Positions 15,573-21,730 of a stretch of 26,432 bases of DNA are shown here, one piece after another (the first letter of the stretch is position 1; every line of letters starts with the position of its first letter). A model generated the notes under the pieces. The model saw only the letters and a list, made by a program, of their open reading frames with translations, had not been told where the DNA came from and did not search any database. Position numbers and translations under genes: made by a program. The stretch is from positions 1 through 26,432 of the forward strand of contig JANMQK010000219.1 in NCBI GenBank assembly GCA_031370485.1. Direction: 5' to 3'. Origin of the DNA: JANMQK01 sp031370485 (GTDB taxonomy: Bacteria > Acidobacteriota > Polarisedimenticolia > Gp22-AA2).

Positions 15573-15931
15573 GGCCGTTCGGCGGTTTCATCGCGCCTCC
15601 CGAACGCACCGATGAACCAGGAGACGATGCTCACCACCAGGGCGCCCAGGATGGCCCACCCGAGCGAGTCGACGCGGAACCCCGGGACCAGCGCCGTGGC
15701 CAGCCAGAAGGCCAGGCCGTTGACGATGAGGTAGAAAAGTCCCAGCGTGAACACGGTGATCGGCAGGGTCAGCACGAACAGGATCGGCCTGACCACCGCG
15801 TTGACGAACCCGAGGACAAGCGCGGCCACGAGCAGGGCGGGGAGCGAATCGAGGTGCACGCCGGGCAGGACCCAAGTGCAGACAAAAAGGGCGAACGCGA
15901 TCGTGATCCAGTGCGTCAGGAAGCGGCCCAT
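15569..15931 (-). CDS. Small four-helix membrane protein, YvlD / phage-holin superfamily IV (PF04020)
   Basis: From the ATG at 15931 the protein has 120 residues and begins MGRFLTHWITIAFALFVCTW. Four hydrophobic segments follow, and LVLGFVNAVVRPILFVLTLPITVFTLG... is cut by the conserved NAVVRPIL and LPIT motifs of the family. FYLIVNGLAFWLA and the final SIVSWFIGAFGRRDE complete it. The holin name is only a fold label; family members in non-phage contexts are membrane proteins of unclear role, sometimes stress-linked. An ATG 30 bases upstream would add MYHAGTWSRS, which is not family-like. On the minus strand TGTATCAT (around 15952-15959) upstream of the start could be a -10 element. First gene of the minus-strand cluster. 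Confidence 0.85.
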   Translation of the reverse strand: MGRFLTHWITIAFALFVCTWVLPGVHLDSLPALLVAALVLGFVNAVVRPILFVLTLPITVFTLGLFYLIVNGLAFWLATALVPGFRVDSLGWAILGALVVSIVSWFIGAFGRRDETAERP

Positions 15932-16032
15932 CGAACGGCTCCAAGTCCCGGCATGATACATCAGGAGTCACCCTGCGCTCCCTCAGGGACGCGAATCGGC
16001 GGGAGCGGATCGATCCGGCGGGCCGCTCCCTG

Positions 16033-16038
16033 TACAAT
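16033..16038 (+). promoter_or_regulatory. -10 element placed for a leaderless xerC transcript
   Basis: TACAAT (five of six matches) ends six bases before the GTG start codon at 16045, which is where transcription would be expected to begin. No Shine-Dalgarno site lies before the GTG or the ATG at 16051. No good -35 is visible 16-18 bases upstream. Confidence 0.4.
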
Positions 16039-16044
16039 CGGCGC

Positions 16045-17046
16045 GTGGACATGATCGGCGAATACATCACGCACCTCGAGCAGGTCGTCAACGCCTCGCC
16101 CCAGACGGTGCGCTGCTACCGGACGGATCTGAGGGAGTTCGAATCGTTCCTGCGGTCGCATCTTTCCCCGGATCAGCCGCCGGCGCTCGACAGGGTGGAC
16201 CACCTCGCCGTCCGCGCCTACCTGGCGTTCCTGCATGCCCGCGGCGTCAGCCGCGCCACCGTGGCGCGAAAGCTGGCCTCGCTCCGGTCCTTCTACCGCC
16301 ACCTCGTCGAGCAGGAAACGATCACGCGCAGCCCCGCGGCCCAGGTCTCGACCCCAAAGCTCGAGAAGCGCCTGCCCCATCCGATGGCCGAGAATGAGGT
16401 ACAATCGCTTCTCGATTCCGCCTTCGGAAAGAGCGCGCGCGACGCGCGCGATCGCGCCATCCTCGAGATACTGTACGCCACCGGAATCCGGGTTGGAGAG
16501 TTGGTCCGGGCCGATCTCGGCGACTTTGACCTCGGCGGGACGACGGGCGACGGGATGCTGCGTGTCCTCGGAAAGGGCAGGAAGGAAAGAATGGTGCCGG
16601 TCGGAACCAAGGCGGTCTCGGCCCTGAAGGGCTACCTCGGGCTGCGTGGCGAGCTGGCTCCCCTCAAGGGCGGACGCAGCTCGGACCGCGACGCGGTGTT
16701 TCTCAACGCCCGCGGCGGCCGGCTGACCGATCGCAGCGTGCGGCGGATCCTCGACAGCCGCCTGCGGCGTGCCGCGGTCCTCAACAAGGTGTCCCCTCAC
16801 ACCCTGCGCCACTCCTTCGCGACGCACATGTTGAACGCCGGGGCGGACCTCCGCTCGATCCAGGAGCTGCTGGGCCACGCCTCGCTGTCCACCACCCAGA
16901 AGTACACCAAGGTCACGACCCGTCGGCTGCTCGAGGTCTACGACCAGTCGCATCCCCATTCCGGATACCGGCAGGCCGGGCCGTCCGGACCCGCAGGGCG
17001 CAGGCGGCCCTCGAGGAGCGCGTACGATGGCCCGACGGAGGATTGA
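16045..17046 (+). CDS. xerC: Tyrosine recombinase XerC
   Basis: Resolves chromosome dimers at dif together with XerD during division. The protein has 333 residues. The N-terminal SAM-like core-binding domain (about 5-95) includes SPQTVRCYRTDLREFESFL. The catalytic domain holds all active residues: R149 in ATGIRVGEL, K177 in GKGRKERMVP, H252 and R255 in HTLRHSFATH, H278 in LLGHASLSTTQ and the nucleophile Y287 in KYTKV. The C-terminus runs about 30 residues past the usual end (Pro/Arg/Ser-rich), and the last 20 bases overlap the next gene. Order relative to topA and trmFO supports housekeeping XerC rather than an integrase, and no attachment site or phage genes are nearby. Start: GTG 16045 or ATG 16051, two codons apart. 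Confidence 0.93.
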   Translation: MDMIGEYITHLEQVVNASPQTVRCYRTDLREFESFLRSHLSPDQPPALDRVDHLAVRAYLAFLHARGVSRATVARKLASLRSFYRHLVEQETITRSPAAQVSTPKLEKRLPHPMAENEVQSLLDSAFGKSARDARDRAILEILYATGIRVGELVRADLGDFDLGGTTGDGMLRVLGKGRKERMVPVGTKAVSALKGYLGLRGELAPLKGGRSSDRDAVFLNARGGRLTDRSVRRILDSRLRRAAVLNKVSPHTLRHSFATHMLNAGADLRSIQELLGHASLSTTQKYTKVTTRRLLEVYDQSHPHSGYRQAGPSGPAGRRRPSRSAYDGPTED

Positions 17047-18043
17047 TCGGCAGGCCGCGGCGCGGCGCAAGAGCCGCCCGCGCAAGAGCCGGCCGCTGTC
17101 GGGCCGTCGGACTGCTGACCGCGGGATCGTCCCCGGCCGGGTGGTGGCCCTGACGGACGCGCGCCGCAGGGCCGCGACCCGCCGCCGTTCGCGGGAGAAT
17201 ACCTCAACGACGGGCGCCGCCCCTCCCGCCGCTCCGGAGACCCTCGCGATCGACTTCCACCTCGCAACCTGCGTCGCGGCCGCAAGGGCCGGCGGACGCG
17301 TCCTGATGGACTACTGGGGGAAGGGGCGCTCCTACTCGGTCCAGGAAAAAGGCCGGAGGGATTATGTGACGGTCGTCGATCGCGAGTCGGAGCAGGCGAT
17401 CCTGCGGCTGGTGAGCGAGCGCTTTCCCGACCACGCGATCCACGCGGAAGAGTCGGCCCCCAGGGAGGGAAGCGCCGGATACCGCTGGTACGTCGATCCG
17501 CTCGACGGCACGACGAATTTCATCCACGGCTACCCTCTTTTCTCGGTCTCGATCGGTGTCGCCGACGCGCAGGGCATGCGCGCCGGGGCGGTCTACGACC
17601 CCGTCAGGAACGAGATGTTCACGGCCGCCCGGGGCCAGGGCGCCTTCATGAACGGAACGCCGATCCGCGTGTCGGGCGCCACGAAGCTGGAGCAGGCGCT
17701 GCTGGTGACCGGCATCCCCTTCCGCTCGATCGACCGGATGGAGGAATTCCTGCAGTCGCTCCGGGGATTCATGAAGGGGGCGTCCGGAATCCGCCGCGAC
17801 GGATCGGCGGCCCTCGACCTCGCCTACGTGGCCTGCGGGCGCTACGAAGGGTTCTGGGAGATGGCGCTGTCCTCCTGGGACGTCGCGGCCGGAAGCCTGA
17901 TCGTCCAGGAGGCGGGCGGTGTGGTGACCGATTTTCTCGGCCGCGGGTCCTTCATGGACAGCGGCGATATCGTGGCGGCGAATCCTGCGATCCACCCGGC
18001 CATGGCCCGCATCGTGCGGGACGCCTTCTCCGGCAGAAGCTAG
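17027..18043 (+). CDS. suhB: Inositol monophosphatase family protein with an arginine-rich N-terminal tail
   Basis: Mg2+-dependent phosphatase of the FIG superfamily, acting on inositol-1-phosphate or related sugar phosphates. The catalytic domain (about 72-338) has all metal ligands: E141 in HAEES, D157-P-L-D160-GTTNF, and W284-D285-VAAG; RRDGSAALDLAYVACGR precedes the latter as in SuhB. Total length is 338 residues against about 265 for typical members. The extra about 70 N-terminal residues contain 20 Arg and 2 Lys in the first 57, with no acidic cluster. The ATG at 17027 overlaps the end of xerC by 20 bases and is preceded by GAGGAG at 17013-17018, eight bases away, so the extension is probably translated. 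In-frame GTGs at 17141 and 17144 would remove part of it but have no ribosome site. E. coli SuhB also binds the rRNA antitermination complex; whether this tail binds RNA is inference. Confidence 0.88.
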   Translation: MARRRIDRQAAARRKSRPRKSRPLSGRRTADRGIVPGRVVALTDARRRAATRRRSRENTSTTGAAPPAAPETLAIDFHLATCVAAARAGGRVLMDYWGKGRSYSVQEKGRRDYVTVVDRESEQAILRLVSERFPDHAIHAEESAPREGSAGYRWYVDPLDGTTNFIHGYPLFSVSIGVADAQGMRAGAVYDPVRNEMFTAARGQGAFMNGTPIRVSGATKLEQALLVTGIPFRSIDRMEEFLQSLRGFMKGASGIRRDGSAALDLAYVACGRYEGFWEMALSSWDVAAGSLIVQEAGGVVTDFLGRGSFMDSGDIVAANPAIHPAMARIVRDAFSGRS

Positions 18044-19089
18044 GAGTCGGCGCGGGGCGCAAGACGCGCCGCAAGCAGGATCGCCTCCACCAGGCTTCCG
18101 GGATCGGCCGTGCCCCGGCCGGAGATATCGTAGGCCGTTCCGTGGTCGACCGAGGTGCGCAGCATCGGCAGGCCCAGGGTCATGTTGACCGCGCCGCCGA
18201 AGGATCGCGACTTCACCGCGATGGCCGCCTGGTCATGGTAGAGCGCCAGGACGGCGTCGAACTCTCCCTTCGCCGCGCGCGTGAAGAGGCTATCGGCGGG
18301 GAACGGTCCGTGGGCATCCGCCCCCTCCCGCCGGGCGGCCTCGACCGCGGGGAGGAGGATCTCCGCCTCCTCCGTCCCGAAGATCCCCCCTTCGCCGGCG
18401 TGCGGGTTGAGCGCGCACAGGGCGATCCGGGGATCCTTGCCGAACCAGCGGATGTGCTCTGCGCGGAGCAGGCGGATCTTCGCCGCGATGGCCGGTGCTT
18501 TGAGCGAGGCGATCGCCTCGCCCAGGCCAAGGTGGATCGAGACCAACGCAACTTTGAGATCGGGCGTGACGAACATCATCGCGACCTCGTCTCGTTCGAT
18601 CCCGCAGAGGTCGGCCAGAAGCTCCGTGTGCCCGGGATAGTCGTGCCCCGCGAGGCGCATTGCCGCCTTGCTGAGGGGCGCCGTCGCCACGGCCGCCGCC
18701 ACTCCGGAGCGCGCCAGGGCGACGGCCTGCTTCACGTACATCACCGCTGCCCGGCCTCCCGCGGCGCTGGGACCGGGAGGGGGCGGGGACTCGTCGACAC
18801 TCGGCAGGTCGTGCAGGGCGGGGCCTTCCGGCCAGCCCTCGACGGCGACGGCGTCCCCCTGCTTGGTGCCCCACTCGCTGAAGCCGGACCGAGTCACCTC
18901 GGGCCATGATCCCGGGTCTGCGCCGACCCCTCCGGGAAGGCGTCTGGCCGTCCGCAGCAGATGCTCGCGATCTCCGACGAGGAGCGGCCGGCAAATCTCG
19001 AGCACCCGGGGCGAGGCAGCGGCCTTCAGGCAGATTTCGGGACCAATCCCCAGGGGATCTCCCGTGGTGACTGCGACGATTGGTTTCAT
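18040..19089 (-). CDS. pdxA: 4-hydroxythreonine-4-phosphate dehydrogenase PdxA
   Basis: Catalyses NAD-dependent oxidation of 4-phosphohydroxy-threonine in the DXP-dependent (long) pathway to pyridoxal phosphate. The protein has 349 residues and begins MKPIVAVTTGDPLGIGPEI, the standard start. The three metal-binding histidines are H154 in YPGHTELLA, H230 in NPHAGEGG, and H285 in ALYHDQAAIAVK. The C-terminal RTSVDHGTAYDISGRGTADPGS is cut here only by convention; its RTSVDHGTA motif is diagnostic. No Shine-Dalgarno site is visible before the ATG. It lies 69 bases downstream of the Hfq-like gene on the same strand, with a strong hairpin between. Its stop codon and that of the convergent IMPase gene share the four bases CTAG (18040-18043). 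PdxJ is not in the window. Confidence 0.95.
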   Translation of the reverse strand: MKPIVAVTTGDPLGIGPEICLKAAASPRVLEICRPLLVGDREHLLRTARRLPGGVGADPGSWPEVTRSGFSEWGTKQGDAVAVEGWPEGPALHDLPSVDESPPPPGPSAAGGRAAVMYVKQAVALARSGVAAAVATAPLSKAAMRLAGHDYPGHTELLADLCGIERDEVAMMFVTPDLKVALVSIHLGLGEAIASLKAPAIAAKIRLLRAEHIRWFGKDPRIALCALNPHAGEGGIFGTEEAEILLPAVEAARREGADAHGPFPADSLFTRAAKGEFDAVLALYHDQAAIAVKSRSFGGAVNMTLGLPMLRTSVDHGTAYDISGRGTADPGSLVEAILLAARLAPRADS

Positions 19090-19114
19090 GCGATGGGCGG
19101 GCTGTGACGGGGGG

Positions 19115-19135
19115 CGGTGGCCCGGCCGGCCACCG
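19115..19135 (-). terminator. Stem-loop between the Hfq-like gene and pdxA
   Basis: CGGTGGCC (19115-19122) and GGCCACCG (19128-19135) form a perfect 8-base stem with a 5-base loop, 23 bases after the stop of the Hfq-like gene and 25 bases before pdxA. There is no T-tract, so it may be a partial terminator, an end stabiliser or a structure in the pdxA leader. Confidence 0.4.
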
Positions 19136-19158
19136 GGACGAACGGATTGCCGGCCTCC

Positions 19159-19557
19159 TCAGATGCCGTCGGCGTTCGGACCCCGGTCTTCTCCGATCTC
19201 CTCGGCCTTGTACATGTACTTGATGCAGTCCTTCATCACCATCAAGTTGGGCGCCCCCTGCCGGTTCACCTTGATGCAGGTCCGGTCGTACCACTCGATG
19301 ACCCCCCGCAACTCCCCGCCGTCCTTGAGGACGACGACCATGGGGGTCTTGCTGTTCATCTGTTTCAGGTAGTAGAACGCCTCGGCGTTCGTCTGCTCCG
19401 GCGGGACCTGTTTGCGCCTGGGCGCCCGCGGTGCGAGGCGGTCTTTCAACTCCGACAAGTTGGGCCGGATGAGCTTGCGGTGCGCCTGCTCATCCTGCCT
19501 TCGCTCCGGCGTCCCCGAGGTCGGACCCGGCGGCCCGGTATCGTATCGACGGATCAT
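19159..19557 (-). CDS. hfq: Hfq-like RNA chaperone with an extended N-terminus
   Basis: The protein has 132 residues. Residues 55-118 resemble the Sm-like Hfq fold: QTNAEAFYYLKQM matches the N-terminal helix (compare QDPFLNALR in E. coli), TPMVVVLKDGGELRGVIEWYD (72-91, broken here only for reference) matches the Sm1 strands with the conserved Asp at the helix-proximal turn, and LMVMKDCIKYMYK (105-117) matches Sm2. The usual YKH near the end of Sm2 is replaced by MKD, so the uridine-binding proximal face differs from E. coli Hfq. The first 54 residues are Pro/Arg/Gln-rich with a short amphipathic stretch (NLSELKDRL) and are absent from gammaproteobacterial Hfq, where extra length is at the C-terminus. 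Hfq normally forms hexameric rings that pair small RNAs with mRNAs. Assignment is from pattern, not from a profile search. Upstream lies the longest intergenic region of the window. Confidence 0.75.
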   Translation of the reverse strand: MIRRYDTGPPGPTSGTPERRQDEQAHRKLIRPNLSELKDRLAPRAPRRKQVPPEQTNAEAFYYLKQMNSKTPMVVVLKDGGELRGVIEWYDRTCIKVNRQGAPNLMVMKDCIKYMYKAEEIGEDRGPNADGI

Positions 19558-19749
19558 GTCTCCCTGCCTTCCCGCTCGGTGTCCATCGGCGGCTCATGAC
19601 ACTTTATCTGGTTTGCCTCGAGTCCAACCTTGTCAGGACCCCGTGAGTTCTGGAATCGTTCCGGCCATTCGAAGGTCTGGGGACGATGAACTTGCTTGAA
19701 TGCTATCACACATCAAAGGGCCCGCAAAGCCGCCGCCCTCGGCCCAGAA
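19558..19749 (-). other. Intergenic region, leader of the Hfq-like gene
   Basis: At 192 bases this is the longest gene-free stretch of the window and clearly less GC-rich than the genes. It contains the putative promoter described separately and, if that is used, a leader of about 135 bases. Segments such as GGCCGGAACGATTCC could pair locally, but I see no known riboswitch or tRNA. A loose GGGCC/GGCCC pairing (19718-19745) just after the parvulin stop has a long loop and no T-tract. Confidence 0.45.
19700..19728 (-). promoter_or_regulatory. Possible promoter for the Hfq-like gene
   Basis: On the minus strand TTTGCG (19728-19723) and TAGCAT (19705-19700) are 17 bases apart, and TGA before the -10 gives an extended element (TGATAGCAT). 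Both hexamers are imperfect, so the call is tentative. Confidence 0.3.
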
Positions 19750-20775
19750 TCAGCCTTCGGCGGGCTTCGTCTTGAGCGGGCTGGCGACGAGATATTTTTC
19801 GTAATTCGGCATCACCTCGATCTGACTCTGCTTCCAGAGCTTGCGTATATAACCATCGAGCTTCGGCCCGAATTTCCGATGGCGTATCGAGTCGGCGATC
19901 GATTCCCTGGCCTCGTCGAAGCTCGTCACGAGCTTCGGGGTCTTGCTCTCCAACCGCAAGATATGAAAGGACTTTCCGGTGTCGATGGGGTCTGTGATGC
20001 CGCCCGGTTCGAGAGCGAACGCCGCCTTGGCTATCCCATCCAGGAGATCGACCGCCTGCAGCGGGCCGAGAAGGCCCCCCGTCTCCTTGGTCCCTGCCTC
20101 CGAGTACTGCTGCACCAGACCCGCGAAATCCCCGCCCTCCCTCGCCTCCTTCACGATCGAGAGGGCGCGATCCGCCACCTCATCCCTCCGGCCGGGCTCG
20201 TACAACAGGACCACTTCGCGGAAGGTGACCGTGGGTGGAGTCTCCCATTCCGCGGTGTGGGTGTCGTAATACTCCTTGATTTCACGCTCGCTGACGCTGA
20301 TGGTCCGCTTCACCTCGTGATTGATGAGCTCATTGGGCACGGCCAGGCGGATCAGGTGGTCCTCGAGCTCCCGGCGCGACATGCCCTGCTCGACCAGGAG
20401 CTTCTCCAGGTCCTTGTCGTTGCCGATCTTCTGCTGCTTGCGGAAGTCTTCGACCAGGCTCTGCCGGATCTTGTCGATGTCGAACAGGGTTTCCGCCTGC
20501 TCGAGCAGCAGGCTCTCCGTGATCAGGTTGGCGAGCAGGTTGTCCTGGCCGATCTGCAGCTCCTTGTCGAGATCGGCGCCCGAATATTTCTCGTACGTCT
20601 GCTTCAGAAGCACGGCCCTGCGCTCCTCGAACTCGCTTCGGGTGATGATCCGGTTGTTCACCTTGGCGACGATTTCCTCGACGATCGCCGCGCGCGCGCC
20701 GGCTGCCGGAACGAGCAGGAGGAGAGACAGGGACAGGAGCGCGGCCCGGACGGAGCGTATCTTGAAGAGCGGCAT
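19750..20775 (-). CDS. SurA-like periplasmic folding factor with parvulin domain (second copy)
   Basis: The protein has 341 residues from the ATG at 20775. It begins MPLFKIRSVRAALLSLSLLLLVPAAGARA, a signal peptide with a cleavage site near ARA-A. The SurA N-terminal module follows: IVEEIVAKVNNRIITRSEFEER, then helices with LLANLITESLLLEQAE and the IRLAVPNELINHEVKRTISVSEREIKEYY linker. A parvulin-like domain (about 200-300) contains TFREVVLLYE, EGGDFAGLVQQYSEA, TGGLLGPLQ and ends with KSFHILRLESK. The first His of the parvulin signature (RHIL) is missing, but the last (FHI) is kept. SurA family members escort unfolded outer-membrane proteins across the periplasm. The ATG lies four bases after the stop of the first parvulin gene, without its own ribosome site, so it is probably translated by re-initiation. 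Last gene of the operon. Confidence 0.88.
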   Translation of the reverse strand: MPLFKIRSVRAALLSLSLLLLVPAAGARAAIVEEIVAKVNNRIITRSEFEERRAVLLKQTYEKYSGADLDKELQIGQDNLLANLITESLLLEQAETLFDIDKIRQSLVEDFRKQQKIGNDKDLEKLLVEQGMSRRELEDHLIRLAVPNELINHEVKRTISVSEREIKEYYDTHTAEWETPPTVTFREVVLLYEPGRRDEVADRALSIVKEAREGGDFAGLVQQYSEAGTKETGGLLGPLQAVDLLDGIAKAAFALEPGGITDPIDTGKSFHILRLESKTPKLVTSFDEARESIADSIRHRKFGPKLDGYIRKLWKQSQIEVMPNYEKYLVASPLKTKPAEG

Positions 20776-20779
20776 GAGG

Positions 20780-21730
20780 CTAGTTTTTGTGTTCGCCCGA
20801 GTACTGGAAGGGCAGGACGGCGCGGTTGATGTGGATCTCGCTCTTTGCCTTGAGGTCGGCGAGATAACTCTCCAGGACCTGGTCGCCCTTCTCCTGGAAG
20901 AGGCGCAGCCGGATGCGCCGTCGCAGCTCATTGTGATCGACCTCCCTTGGCTCGATTTTTTTCTCCAGCTTGAAGATGAAGAATCTCTGCGCATTCTCGA
21001 GAACCGGGCTGATCTGCCCCGCTTCCAGGGCGAACAGCGGCTGCCGGAGATCGACCGGCAGGTCGTCCTCGCTGTAGGTCCTCGCCTGGCCCCGATCGGG
21101 GGCCACCGAGTTCTCCCGGGCCACCGCCTCGAAGCGCGAGGGGTCCGCCGTCAGGCTCTGCCGGAGTCGATCGGCCAGCGCCTTATCATCCACGAGAATA
21201 TGCCTCAGGACAACCGTGCGGGCCTGCCGCGCCAGCTCGGGCTGCTTCTTGATGTAGTCCTCCACTTCGCCCGGGGTCACCTGGATCTTGCTGAGGACGG
21301 CGACGTCCTTCAGCTTCTGCAGAATCAGGCCCTGGCGGACTTTCACCCGGAAGCCATCCTTCACTTCGGGCCCGGGGGCGTCGGCCCCGCCCTCCGTCAC
21401 CCCGATTTCCTTGAGATAGCTGTCGACTTCCTCGTCCGAGATGCTGATCTTGAGATCGTCGGCGGCAGCCAGCAGAAGCTGCTCATCGAGGAACTGATCG
21501 AGCAGACGGCTCTTGATCGTGTCTTCCTGCTCGACGCCATCCTCTTCGCCGGCGTTGTCGGTCAGGTATCGTTCGTAGCTCTTGTAGGGGACCGCCTCGC
21601 CGCCGAGAGTGGCGACCGTCGCGGACGAGAGCTCAGCCGGAGGCGTGGAGCCCTTATCCTGCCGGCCGCCGGCGCACATCGCCACGGAGCCGGCGGCAAG
21701 CAACGTCACTAGTTGGATGGTGGTCTTCAC
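20780..21730 (-). CDS. Peptidyl-prolyl isomerase-like periplasmic protein (first parvulin copy)
   Basis: The protein has 316 residues. It begins MKTTIQLVTLLAAGSVAMCAGG, a signal sequence with a Cys at residue 19. The residue before the Cys is Met, not Gly/Ala/Ser, so lipoprotein processing is doubtful. SurA/PrsA-type N-terminal helices (DTIKSRLLDQFLDEQLLLAAA; D to A shown in two parts in the protein at about 69-89) precede a parvulin-like domain (about 170-265): TVVLRHILVDDKALADRL, ADPSRFEAVARENSVAP, VDLRQPLFALEAGQISPVL, then RFFIFKLEKK. Here the RHIL motif is present while the terminal HI is replaced by FI and the GG-LG loop is missing, the reverse of the second copy. Start is GTG at 21730, overlapping the stop of mfd by four bases (GTGA). 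Confidence 0.85.
   Translation of the reverse strand: MKTTIQLVTLLAAGSVAMCAGGRQDKGSTPPAELSSATVATLGGEAVPYKSYERYLTDNAGEEDGVEQEDTIKSRLLDQFLDEQLLLAAADDLKISISDEEVDSYLKEIGVTEGGADAPGPEVKDGFRVKVRQGLILQKLKDVAVLSKIQVTPGEVEDYIKKQPELARQARTVVLRHILVDDKALADRLRQSLTADPSRFEAVARENSVAPDRGQARTYSEDDLPVDLRQPLFALEAGQISPVLENAQRFFIFKLEKKIEPREVDHNELRRRIRLRLFQEKGDQVLESYLADLKAKSEIHINRAVLPFQYSGEHKN

Noticed and set aside
15569..15931. Holin name suggesting a prophage remnant
   Set aside because: The family label covers many chromosomal membrane proteins; there are no lysin, capsid, integrase or attachment sites here, and the recombinase downstream is housekeeping XerC.
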